NCBI GenBank assembly: GCA_033977485.1
Contig: CM066990.1
Location: 15,256,001-15,320,000, forward strand
Source: Hydrangea macrophylla
Lineage: Eukaryota > Streptophyta > Magnoliopsida > Cornales > Hydrangeaceae
DNA: 64,000 nt
Direction of reading: 5' to 3'
Numbering within the stretch: the first letter of the stretch is position 1; the number at the start of each line of letters is the position of its first letter. The position numbers and the translations under genes were made by a program. The notes under the pieces are model-generated. The model did not search any database, had not been told where the DNA came from, and was given only the letters and a program-made list of their open reading frames with translations. Shown one piece after another: positions 47,014 to 56,986 of this stretch.

Positions 47014-47373
47014 AGTAGTTGCCTCATTTCTTGCATCCCTTATCTTCTACTTTCTACTTTCTTTTCTCTTCCCCCCGTCCTTTTTCACTTCGGAGTGAGG
47101 CTGGAGAGGACGAATCTTGTGAGGTTCGAGCGGGAGTGGGATTTCTTTCTCCTTAGATTTTGTGCATTCTTTGAGTCGGGTGGAACTTTAACTCATCTGA
47201 ACTGAGCAGGTGTTCCTTGCGCTATTTTGGGAGAGTGTTGCCTGGTGCTGAGGAGTGTCTACTCGTTACCATTCAGGTTAGTGACTCTGCCCCCCCTGTA
47301 TATCAGGCTTGGGGTTCCCGATCCATACGCAGGTCGTAGTTTGTGTCCGTTCCTTTCCGTCGGAGTGCCAGAG

Positions 47374-49486
47374 ATGGAACACTCCGGCTTCAACTCTGCG
47401 TCGAGATCGGAGAGTGAACAGTATCAATCAGAATCCCCCGGTGCCAGTCAGGACCGGCTTCCTGAGTCCCTGACCGATCATCAAAGTGGGGCCAGGATTC
47501 CCGTTCGTCTGTCCGACAGTGAGTCTACTCAAGAGGCCCCTGTTGCCTCTGTCTCGAGGGGTTCGGGCGACGAGTTGCCTAGGGTGTCTGATCGTGTAGT
47601 GTTTGCCTGTAAGTCCACCCTCTCCACACTGCGTTCCCAAGACCTTCTCCAGATTAGAGAGAGGTACTCTCTTCCTGACGGTTGCGCCCTAGCTGTAAAC
47701 CCCGGCGGCGCGCACCTCTATCAGCCTGGGTTCGTCACCCTGTTTGAGGATGCCATGATGGCGGGCCTGCAACTACCCCTCCACCGCGTTGCCCGGGATG
47801 TCCTGATCTATCTCGATATCGCTCCTGGGCAATTGGCCCCCAACGGATGGAGATTCCTGATGGGGTGTATATCGCTGTGGCCTCAGGTATTCGGGTACGA
47901 GCTTACCCTCCACGAGTTTCTTTGGGCCCACTGACCATTCCCCGTGCACCGGGAAGTGGGGTTTTTCTCATTTTCTGCCTGTCCGGGCAGGAAGATTATC
48001 GACAGATGCCCTAGCAACAACAAGGGGTGGAAGGGCAAGTTCTTCCAAGTGTCCACCCTTCGCCTTTGTGACATGGCCCCGGGGACCCAGCTGAGGACAT
48101 CCTGGGCCGGGGAGTTGAGGGGTAAGACCACCCTTCCGTATTCGTCCGTTCTTTCGGTTTTTAGGAACGCAATGGCTTGCTAACTGACTTCATTTCTCTG
48201 TGCACAGCTGGCTCGACAGAACCTCCCAAAATTTTCGAACTGTGCCAGGCCAGGATCTGGAACCTAGCAGAGTTACCCACTAGCGTTTGGAACGTATTAT
48301 CCTAAACAGGGGACTTTGTCGAGACCTATTCCCCTGAGGAACCCGTTCCAGCCCCCAGCTTTTCACCCCTCATTCCTGGTGAGTTCCCAGGTCGCCTTAC
48401 TGGTTTGCCTTGCACTTGTCCGTATTGTTTTTCACATTTCTGACCGTGTTATCTTGCTCTTTCGTAGAAATGGCCCCCAAACGCAATTTGGAGCAGCTGA
48501 GGGAGAGACAGGCTGCTGCTGCCGCCGCTACTGCTACTCGGGTGGCGATCGCCCAGGGGAAGAGGCCAGCTACTGAGGCCCTTGGCGGTGAGCGCCCGCT
48601 CTGACGCATCCTCCACGGAACGGTCAACCGCCCGGACCCTACGGGGACATCGGCTCCCCAAACGTTGGTTGTTGAGGAGCCCGCACCCCGGGCTGGTATT
48701 CCATCCAGTCTGCCCATCGGTGGGCCTGGTGAGGTTCGGGATAGGCTAAAGTCTGTCCTAATCCCGAGCCAGGTTGAAGTATGCTCCGGGCTGTCTCCCC
48801 AGGACTTCCAAGGATGGTTGTATAGCCTTTCCCATCTGGTAAGTGTTCTTTCTCCCTTCAAATATTGACCTGCTCCATTTTTACTTGCCTAACTGACCTT
48901 CATCTTCTCGCCGCAGGTTGGCTGTATGGCCGCGGAATCCGAGTCCCTCCTGTCTTCCCTGGCCGGGAAGGCTGCCGCCGCTGACACCGCCCTTTCGAAG
49001 GAGCAGAAAGAATTGCAAGTAGACAAAGCTGCCTTGGCCGTCGAGACGAGCAAGACGAAGTCATTGGCCTTGAGTTTGGGTGCGGCTCAGGCGGACCTGG
49101 CAGCGGCTTTGGCCAAACTGAAGGTTTCCCGGGCCCTTACTGCGGCAGCTGAAGCCCGGGCGAAGGCGGCGGCCGAGACACCAACTGCAGGGGCCTTGGA
49201 GGGCGCGTTTGATGACGGCTTCTTCCAAGGTTATGACGATCTGAAGCGGCGGGTAGCCCGGGATCACCCCGAATGGGTCCTTTCGGCCTACGAGGGGATT
49301 GACTCGGATTACTGGGATGTCGGTGAAGATCCCATAGCTGGTGATGCTCCTGCGGTTAGTGAAGATCCTGAGGCCATTGCTGAGGCCACAGAACTCGCCC
49401 CGGGCGGGGACTTGGGGGACGAAGGACTTGCCGTGCCAAGGGAGCAGACCGGGGAGACCGAGGATGTGGTCAATGTGGAAGACTGA
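47374..49486 (+). pseudogene. Antisense gene 2 of TatE: four-exon gene, three in-frame stops
   Basis: Proposed exons are 47374-48121, 48208-48378, 48468-48838 and 48917-49486. Introns start gtaaga, gtgagt and gtaagt and end cacag, cgtag and cgcag. Phases 1, 1, 0 keep one frame of 620 codons including the stop. In-frame stops are TGA 47932, TAA near 48301 and TGA near 48602. The N-terminus is Ser/Glu-rich. A domain follows (AGLQLPLHRVARDVLIYLDI, APGQLAPNGWRFLMGCISLW, then NNKGWKGKFFQVS beyond the first stop) like the putative gypsy-type transposon family. Exon 3 has an Ala-rich helix. Exon 4 has an Ala-rich coiled coil (about 48960-49190), then FFQGYDDLKRRVARDHPEW and an acidic end. It is a paralogue of gene 1 in promoter, domain and 3' end. 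Confidence 0.68.
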
Positions 49487-49834
49487 CTCCCCGGTTCCTC
49501 CTTGTTTTTTTATTTCATTGCTTGTAGTTTTTTTTTTTTTTTTTTTTTTTTTTGGGGAGGCCACTACAACTGCCCCCCAGGCTTTGTACACTTTATTTGA
49601 TTAATGAAAAGACCCCTGAGGTCAGCTTTCCATCAACTTTGTAGTGTTTTTGTACTATGCCTTTTTACTAGTATCCGTTCGGTTTTTGGCCGACCTAACA
49701 TCTGCCTTAGCAAATGCTTTAGGACCGTAACCCACAGAACACCTAGTCGAACGATGTAATTCCCTGTTTTAGCCTCAATTCCCTTTACCCCCTGCCCCCC
49801 AAGCATTTTGCTAAGGCGGGAGTATGGGAGTACG
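49487..49834 (+). terminator. 3' end region of antisense gene 2
   Basis: Poly(T) of about 27 bases (49525-49552), then ggggaggcc and a polyadenylation-like aatgaa at 49603. The block is homologous to the 3' end of gene 1. No gene follows until the tandem array. Confidence 0.45.
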
Positions 49835-50450
49835 GGAGTAAGTAGCCGTAGGGAACCGACCTGGAACATGGGTGGTTGCAGGGGCTTTTGAAGCTTGCCA
49901 TCGTCGGCCACCTAGGGGCTTGGCCCCGTCGTCGGCTGGACCTAGGCAAAACTTAATTAATTTCCTGTTTGTAGGTCTAGTACCCTTTTGTCCCCGACCT
50001 TCTTGCGAAGGTGGGGGCATGCAGAGGGGCGACCATAGGAAACCGACCTGGAACATGGGTGGTTGCAGGAGCATTTAAAACTTGCCATCGTTGGCCACCT
50101 AGGGGATTGGCCCCATCATCGGCTGCGCCTAGGCAAAGCTTTGGTTAATTTCCTGTTTGTAGGTCTAGTTCCCTTTTGTCCCCGACCTTCTTGCGAAGGC
50201 GGGGGCATGCAGAGGGGCGACCATAGGAAACCAACCTGGAACATGGGTAGTTGCAGGAGCATTTGAAGCTTGCCATCGTTGACCACCTAGGGGATTGGCC
50301 CCATCGTCGGCTGGGCCTAGGCGAAGCTTTAGTTAATTTCCTGTTTGTAGGTCTAGTACCCTTTTGTCCCCGACTTTCTTGCGAAGGCGGGGGCATGCAG
50401 AGGGGCGACCATAGGAAACCGACCTGGAACATGGGTGGTTGTAGGGTCCT
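49835..50450. repeat. 188-bp tandem array in the TatE 3' region
   Basis: The word ctggaacatgggt recurs at 49861, 50048, 50236 and 50424 (steps of 187, 188, 188). Each unit has gcgggggcatgcagaggggc, ccacctagggg and ccttttgtccccgac. Open frames on both strands across it come from the repeat and are not genes. Such arrays after pol are known in Tat elements and can seed satellites. Confidence 0.93.
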
Positions 50451-50747
50451 TTAATGCCTGGGTTTGGAGCCCGAGGTCCTTTCTGCCTCGGGGTATTGCC
50501 CGAGGTCTTTCCTGCCTCTGGGTTAGGCCCGAGGTCTTTGTCGTACCTAGGCTCGGAGCCCGAGGCCTTTTTGTGCCTTGGGGTTTGGCCCGAGGTCTTT
50601 CATGCTTTGCACGGTGTATTGGCCTGCCTGAATTTTTGAAGCAAACTTTATCAATTTTATTTGAAAAATAACAATCTGTAATAGTTGCCCAACCAGGGCT
50701 ACATGAAAAGAACTTGTCCTATAGTACTAGATTCCCGTAGCCAGATG
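50451..50747. repeat. GCCCGAGGTCTTT short repeats and spacer
   Basis: About five units of roughly 32-36 bases with the core gcccgagg(t/c)ctttt lie at 50455-50605 (tttggagcccgaggtcct, ggtattgcccgaggtctt, gttaggcccgaggtcttt, cggagcccgaggcctttt, gtttggcccgaggtcttt). The remaining 140 bases to the end of pol show nothing. Confidence 0.85.
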
Positions 50748-51719
50748 CTATTGATAATACTTGCGGAGGTGTTGCACGTTCCAGGGATGACTGAGATCGT
50801 GCCCGTCCATGTTCTGTAGCCAGTAGGTTCCCGGTCGGTTGACCCGAGTCACTATATACGGTCCTTCCCAGTTTGCTCCCAACTTCCCATGGCTTGGGAC
50901 TCGGGTAGACTGGTTCACTGCCATAAGGACAAGGTCCCCGACTTGAAAACTACGATGCTTCACCTTGCTATTATAATACCGCGAGACCCTTTGCTTGTAA
51001 GCTGCCACCCTGAGATAGGCCTGGTCTCTTCTTTCTTCGACCAGGTCTAGTTCCGTCCTGAGGGCTTCTCCATTGTCTTGGTCATTAAAGGTAGCCACCC
51101 GGTATAAGGGCAGCCCGAGCTCTGTGGGGACTATCGCCTCAAAACCATAAGTTAAGGAAAATGGGGTTTCGCCCGTAGCTGCCTGGGGTATGGTGCGGTA
51201 GGCCCACAGGAGGGCTGGCAGTTCTTCAGCCCACAGGCCTTTGGCATTCTCAAGCCTTGTCTTAATCGACTGCAAGATTATGCGGTTGGTCACCTCGGCC
51301 TGACCATTAGCTTGTGGATGCTCGGGAGAAGAGTAGTGATTTAGTATCCCATAGCCCGAGCAGAACTGTCTAAAGATGGGTGTATCAAATTGTCTTCCAT
51401 TGTCGCTGATCAGGACTCATGGGGTACCAAACCTGCTGAGGATATTTCTCTCCACAAAGTGTTCCATTCTCCGCTCGATTATCGTTGCCAGGGGCTCGGC
51501 CTCCGCCCATTTGGTGAAGTAATCAACAGCTATCACGGCAAACTTAACCTGCCCTTTGCCTGTCGGTAAGGGACCGACGATGTCAATTCTCCATTGGGCG
51601 AATGGCCAGGGACTGTGGACCGGCGTTTGGAGCTCTCCCGGTCTGTTGATCATGGGAGAGTATCGCTGGCACTTGTCACACCTTCGGACATACTCCTGTG
51701 AATCCCGGGCCATGGTTGG
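50748..51719 (-). pseudogene. Integrase of TatE, broken by one stop
   Basis: Read right to left: ARDSQEYVRRCDKCQRYSP (zinc-binding Cys pair), WRIDIVGPLPTGKGQ, VAVDYFTKWAEAEPL with the first Asp, then TGA at 51417-51419. After it, in the same frame, VLISDNGRQFD gives the second Asp, and the region before TNRIIL (QANGQAEVTNR) gives the Glu. The C-terminal part has LPALLWAYRTIPQAATGETP, FQVGDLVLMAVNQ, GANWEGPYIVTRV and HPWNVQHLRKYYQ, ending at TAG 50748. Apart from the stop, the integrase is complete. No chromodomain is present. Confidence 0.88.
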
Positions 51720-52985
51720 TCAATAGTAGCCTTGTAAGAGGGCCTTTCTGGAGAGTGCCCGACCTCCTATGTGGTTCCCGCACACACCTTCATGAATTTC
51801 GAACAGTATCGCTTGGACTTGCGTAGGGTGAACGCAGCGGAGGTACAGGATAGTGAAACCCCTCTTGTAGAGGACACCGTCAAGAATATGATATCGTGCC
51901 GCCTGGTACTTAACCCGCCTTGCCTCCTCTTTGTCGTCTGGCAGCCTTCCTGTTGTCAAAAATGTCACGATTGGATCCATCCAACTAGGTCCCGGAGTGA
52001 CCGGGTCAACCTCCATGCCCTCTGAATTGATCACACTTGGCTCGGGTAGGAATTGTATCCTTAACCCAGGCAAGTCTGACTCAGATGATGAGGCGAGGCG
52101 GGCCAGCCGGTCAGCTCGGGTGTTTTCTTCCCTAGGTATCCGAGTGATGGAAAATCCTTGGAGTTGATTAGAAATCGTCCGGACGAGGGCCAAGTAGGCT
52201 ATCATGCTGTCTTCCCGTGCTTCGTATTCTTGGTTTACCTGATTGACTACGAGCTGGGAGTCGCTGTAGCTCTGGACTTGTTGGGCACTCATTGAGATGG
52301 CCAACTGCAACCCGACCAAGAGGGCTTCGTACTCGGCCTCATTGTTGGAGGCACGAAACCCAAATCTCAGAGCATATTCAAGTTGGATGCCATTGGGGGT
52401 AGTCAGGATGACCCCGGCCCCACTACCTTGCTGGTTAGAAGAACCATCGACATGTAGCACCCAGGTTGGGATGCCGGAATGCAATCCGGGTGGTAAGGCC
52501 GGAGGCTCGGGTTCTTCGACCGGGTCTTCTGGGTATGTAAACTCGACTAGGAAATCGGCGACGGCTTGTCCCTTGATGGCCGTCCGAGGTCGGTAAGTTA
52601 CCTCAAACTCTTCCAATTCTAATGCCCACTTGACGAGCCTCCCGGATGTGTCCGGCCGAGAGAGAATTTTGCGGAGGGGCTGATCGGTCAACACTACGAT
52701 GGCATGGGCCTGGAAGTACGGGCGGAGCCTTCGGGCTGAGGTGATGAGGGCGAAGGCCAACTTCTCGATACGGGAATATCGACTTTCCGCACCTTGCAAC
52801 GCCCGGCTGGTGTAATACACTGGGAACTGTATCCCGTGCTCTTCCCGGATGAGTGCCGAGCTAACCGCCGACGGTGACACAGCTAGGTACAGGAAAAGTT
52901 CCTCTCCGGATGCCGGTGTCGACAGTAGAGGAGGTGAGGCCAGGTATTTTTTGAGTTCCTGGAATGCCTCCTCACACTCTTCGGA
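51720..52985 (-). pseudogene. Tandem RNase H domains of TatE (classical plus archaeal-type)
   Basis: The first RNase H, degenerate in many Tat elements, spans about 52440-52960 (LYLAVSPSAVSSALIREE, VYYTSRALQGAESRY, KLAFALITSARRLRPYF, VVLTDQPLRKIL). The second, typical of Tat and related to archaeal or plant RNase HI, has all acidic sites: WVLHVDGSSNQQGSG, ASNNEAEYEALLVGLQLA, QSYSDSQLVVNQV and REENTRADRLARLA. The stretch is open from the TGA at 52986 to the TGA at 51720, then continues in frame to integrase. The two bordering stops lie where the family has Trp, so each fits a G-to-A change. Confidence 0.87.
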
Positions 52986-53690
52986 TCACTGAAAAGCTTT
53001 GCGGAGGATTTTGAAGAACGGCAGGCACCGGTCGGTAGCTCGAGACACAAATCTATTTAGTGCGGCCACCCGTCCGGCTAGGCTTTGAACTTCTTTTGTT
53101 GAGTTAGGTGACCGCATGTTGATGATAGCTTGGATTTTATCGGGGTTTGCTTCGATTCCCCGCCTGCTGACTAGATGACCGAGGAACTTGCCGGACGAGA
53201 CACCAAAGGTGCACTTGGCCGGGTTCAACCTCATCTTGAAATTTCTCAAAATGCTGAAGGCCCCGGCAAGATGCTCAAGGTGGTCGGGCTCGTCTTGGCT
53301 CTTGACCAGGAGATCGTCCACGTACACTTCCATAGACTTTCCGATGAGGTCTTTGAACATGAAATTGACCAGGCGCTGATATGTAGCCCCGGCGTTCTTA
53401 AGGCCGAAGGGCATGACTCTGTAACAGTATGTGCCTTGGTCGGTGATGAACGCCGTCTTCTCTTCGTCCCCCGGGTACATGCTGATCTGATTATACCCCG
53501 AGTAGGCGTCCATAAATGAGAGGAGTGAGTGGCCCGCTGTTGAGTCGACGAGGAGGTCTATCCTTGGCAGCGGATAACAGTCCTTGGGACAGGCCTTGTT
53601 GAGGTCGGTGAAGTCTACACACATTCTCCACTTCCCATTGCTCTTTTTGACAAGGACAACATTAGCCAACCACTCGGGATAATGGAGTTT
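52986..53690 (-). pseudogene. Reverse transcriptase of TatE
   Basis: Domains in order: ANVVLVKKSNGKWRMCVDFTD, LNKACPKDCYPLPRID, FMDAYSGYNQISMYP, YRVMPFGLKNAGATYQRLVN, the catalytic EVYVDDLLVKS (YVDD), MRLNPAKCTFGVSSGKFLGH and RRGIEANPDKI. The beginning is joined to the protease frame by a one-base shift near 53670-53690. It ends at TGA 52986. The catalytic residues are intact. Confidence 0.88.
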
Positions 53691-54430
53691 GCCTTTAGGA
53701 GCTTCTCGACCTCCTCACTTACTGCCGTTTGTCTCTCGGAGGCCATGCCCCTCCGTTTCTGCTTCACTGGGCGGCAGTCCGGGCTGACGTTGAGACGATG
53801 GGACATCACTCGGGGATCCATCCCGGGCACGTCCTCATGACTCCAAGCAAAAATGTCCTGGTTTTGCCTCAGGAACTGGGTCAACTTTTCCTTCAAGGCA
53901 GGCTCCAGTAGTGCGCCTATGTTGACCGTGCGATCTGGGTGTTCTGGATCCAGCACAACTTGCTCAAATTCCTCCATAGGTCCTATTACGTCCCTCTGGT
54001 CCCGGGGGTCCATTTCTTGGATGTTCAGTGTTTCGGTGATTACCCCCCGGCGCAACGAGCTAACATAACAACTTCGAGCGGTCTGGTCTCCTCGCAAACA
54101 TCCGGGTCCCTGGGAAGTTGGGAACTTCACGGTTAAGCTATATGTAGAGACAACTGCTCGGGCCCTGTTGAGGGTCGGCCTTCCATGGATGACGTTGTAG
54201 GCCGAGGGGGCCTCCACTATCACGAAATTAGTCAGCATGGAAACCTGTTGCGGGTAGGTCCCCATGAGAACTGGGAGCTCGATCGTACCGAGCGGTTGAG
54301 TGCTAGAGCCGTTGAATCCGACCAGGGGAGTAACAACCGGCCGGAGCCGATCCCGGGAGATCCTGAGTTGGTCGAATACCGCTGTAAACATTATGTCGGA
54401 CGAGCTGCCTGTGTCAACCAGTACCCTCTA
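53691..54430 (-). pseudogene. Protease and protease-RT linker of TatE
   Basis: In the gag frame, just after the TAG at 54428-54430, the text reads RVLVDTGSSSDIMFT with an intact D-T-G-S active site. Then VTPLVGFNGSSTQPLGTIEL, FVIVEAPSAYNVIHGRPTLN (the usual second signature) and a linker with FAWSHEDVPGMDPRVMSHRL that leads to RT. The frame runs on to 53615 after the shift. The stop lies immediately before the active site. Confidence 0.85.
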
Positions 54431-56293
54431 GACGATATAGTTAGCTATAGAAAGCGTCACTACTAGCGGGTCATCATGGGGGCAGTGGAGGCCCTGTACA
54501 TCGTCGGACGAGAACGTCAGAACGTTAGTTGGTGAGGAGCCGGTGGATTGGACCTGCCATACATCCGCTCGGGATGCTCGGGCATGCCTCTTCTGTGCCG
54601 ACTGAGAATCACCTCCGCCAGATGTTCCTCCGAAAATCACGTTAATGTGGCCGAGCGGTGGAGGGGGCTGACCGGGAGCTTGGGCTTCCTGTCGGGGTCG
54701 TCTGTCCGTTGTGACAAACTTGGCAAGATGTCCCTGCTCGATCAGCTTCTCGATTGCTACCTTTAATTTGAAGCAATCCTTCGTTTCGTGGCCGTGATCC
54801 CTGTGATAACGGCAAAACTTCTCCCGGTTTCTCTTACCGGGTGGGGCTCTGAGTTTAGCTGGCTGCGGAAGCAGCCTTTGTGCCTCTGCGGCGGCCATCA
54901 CCTCATGTATAGGTCGGGAAAGGGGTGTAAAAGCCGTCAGGGGCTAGCCTCTAGTATCTCTTTGATCTTGCCTCGGCTTCTTTCCCGGGCCCTTCTCGAA
55001 TCCCTCACGCTTGCGCTTGGCTTTTGGGGATTCGTCTTCCGCCTGGCTGGCGCGTTTTGCCTTCAAAAACTCCTCGGTGTCTATATACTTCCTAACCCTT
55101 TCCGAGAGTTCCACCAGAGTTGCCGGTCGGTTGCGGTGAAAAGACGTGGCCACCTTGGTGTGTTGAACTCCTGAACAGAAGGCCATGATCGCGGCCGTCT
55201 CGTTGAGGTTGCGGATTAGGAGCCTCTGCTGGTTGAAACGATCCACATACTCCCTTAAAGATTCACCCTTCTGCTGCTTGACAGCTAGTAGCTGGGTGTC
55301 CGGTTGCGATCGGTTTAACATCCCAACAAACTGGCTAATGAAGAGTTTGCCGAGGGTTTTGAAGTTGTCAACCGTCCGGGGCTTCAAGGCATGGAACCAC
55401 TGTGCGGCCGATCCCTTTAGGGTGCTGGGGAAAGCCAGGCACAACAGCTCGTCTGTTGTGGTGACCAGTGCTATCTGTGCCTTGTAGGTGCGGATGTAGT
55501 CTACCGGACTCCCCGTGCCGTCGTATGAGCTAAGGTGCGGGGGTTTGAATTTCCGCGGTATGGGAAACTGTGTCACCCGGGTGGTGTAGGGCGACTATGT
55601 TTCGGTATTCATGAGGTCGTGACCGGACTTGCGGTTTAGCCTCTCGATTTGTTGCTGTAGTTCTTCGACCTGGGCTTTGACGTCATTCCGCCCTGCTCTC
55701 CCATCCGTGTCTGAGCGGTAGGCGGGGTCGGACGATGAGGCCTCCTCCTCAAAGTGCGTCGACCTCGGAGATAGCACCCGCCTGTTGGTTCGGGTAAGCC
55801 TGTGCCTAAGGTCCCCTCGGCTCAGGACGGGAGGATCGTCGTCTGACTCCCGGGCTTTTCGTCCGGATTTTTCTGCCCTTGCTGCACGCCGTTGATTAAT
55901 GATGATTCGGGCGTCATCCGCTCGGCGCGCTCGGAGAGGGATGTACCGAGGCACCCTTTGAGAGCGCTTAGTGGCCTGGCTGCGCTCTCCACCTGCAGGA
56001 CGTTCCCGGTTTGGTGAGGACACCGGAGCGGATCGTGCATGCTCTCGCACCCGATCCGGCTGGCTGACGGGGGCGCTTTTCTCAGGTCGACTCTCTGACG
56101 CGGGGCGGTTCTCATGTTGGGCCATAAGCGCGTCTATCTGCTGTTGTGCTCGACGCTGGCCCTCCAGGAGCTGCTCCAACGCCGCCGTGACCTGTTCGGT
56201 GGTTATGGAGGTGGCCCGCGGCTCAATCTGCAGGTTTTCTTGACCGGCTGAGTCAGCGGGGTTGTCGGTCTTCTTACCCTTCTTTGGCGGCAT
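54431..56293 (-). pseudogene. Gag of TatE, two nonsense codons
   Basis: ATG 56293 (MPPKKGKKTDNPADSAGQ) lies 43 bases after the PBS. The N-terminal part has a Gln-rich helix (QVTAALEQLLEGQRRAQQQI), an Arg-rich basic region and a short coiled coil (VEELQQQIERLNRK). After TAG 55595 the core follows (FPIPRKFKPPHLSSYDGTGS, GSAAQWFHALKPRTVDNF, LISQFVG-type, KGESLREYVDRFNQQRLLI). After TAG 54944 comes the zinc-knuckle region (FCRYHRDHGHETKDCFKLK). All pieces are in one frame. The Tat zinc knuckle with Y-H-R-D-H-G-H is characteristic. Confidence 0.88.
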
Positions 56294-56335
56294 GTCGATC
56301 AGTCAAAGATTTTGTTAATGAGAAGACTGTGTCGT

Positions 56336-56353
56336 TTCCCACAGACAGCGCCA
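56336..56353 (-). other. Primer binding site of TatE
   Basis: The minus strand reads TGGCGCTGTCTGTGGGAA, three bases inside the 5' LTR. The form is common in Tat elements. I do not assign the tRNA with certainty. Confidence 0.7.
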
Positions 56354-56356
56354 AAC

Positions 56357-56986
56357 TGATGATGCCAAAAATTGGTAAGCAAGATTTATGCAAAAAGACA
56401 GAGCAAAGAAAAGTTTGTGTGTGGTTCGGCCCCGTTAATGAGGTGACCTACGTCCACGGGTGCGTCTAAGCGCTTCTCACTAGCAGTTCACCGGCGGGCC
56501 TGGTGAGCCAACAGAGATGAGCGACACTACCAGTAACACCGGTCGGGTATATGCGTACGAGTGGTTAATTCTCTAACGAGTAAGTATATGCTCAGAGAAG
56601 TAAATTTTCGGATCCCTCTAAGGAGGATAGGTAGGCTCTTTTATAGATGTAAGAGTCCACCCTTACATGGTAAGTTCATTAGATTAGGAAGCCTAATCTA
56701 ATCACAATAGATTTGCATAACATTAGGGGAGTTTCCCTAAGTGGCTTAGGAAACCATTGATTCTTTCTTGATAGAGTCATGGCCGCATAGGGAAACGATG
56801 GGAGACGTCATCTACTTCGCACCTACCGGGGAGTCACTACGCCCCGTTCCCGAGCTGCCGAGTATCCCGGACGGTTATAGTCGAACACCTCGGAAGTGTG
56901 GGCTCCATGCTCCCATTCCAGACTAACTGGTCTATCCACTGACCACGTGGCGATGGGACAGTTACAGAATATTTCTGGACGTATCA
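56357..56986 (-). repeat. 5' LTR of TatE
   Basis: A copy of 44306-44935 with the same length. TATAAAAG (minus) is at 56638-56645. It is followed by the duplication ctctc at 56987-56991. Confidence 0.93.

Larger units (their letters stand above)
44306..56986 (-). mobile_element. TatE: Tat-clade gypsy element with two antisense genes
   Basis: Both LTRs are 630 bp (44306-44935 and 56357-56986) and differ at about 13 positions by eye. CTCTC flanks both sides. On the minus strand come PBS, gag, protease, RT, RNase H, a second RNase H and integrase. A 5.8 kb region follows with tandem repeats and two + strand genes, then PPT and 3' LTR. The second RNase H domain and the long region after integrase are typical of the Tat lineage, where extra ORFs, some antisense, are known (Grande is an example). 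Gag-pol carries six nonsense codons and one frameshift. Confidence 0.93.

Noticed and set aside
49811..50454. Several open frames on both strands between 49.8 and 50.45 kb
   Set aside because: They repeat with the 188-bp unit and have no family features.
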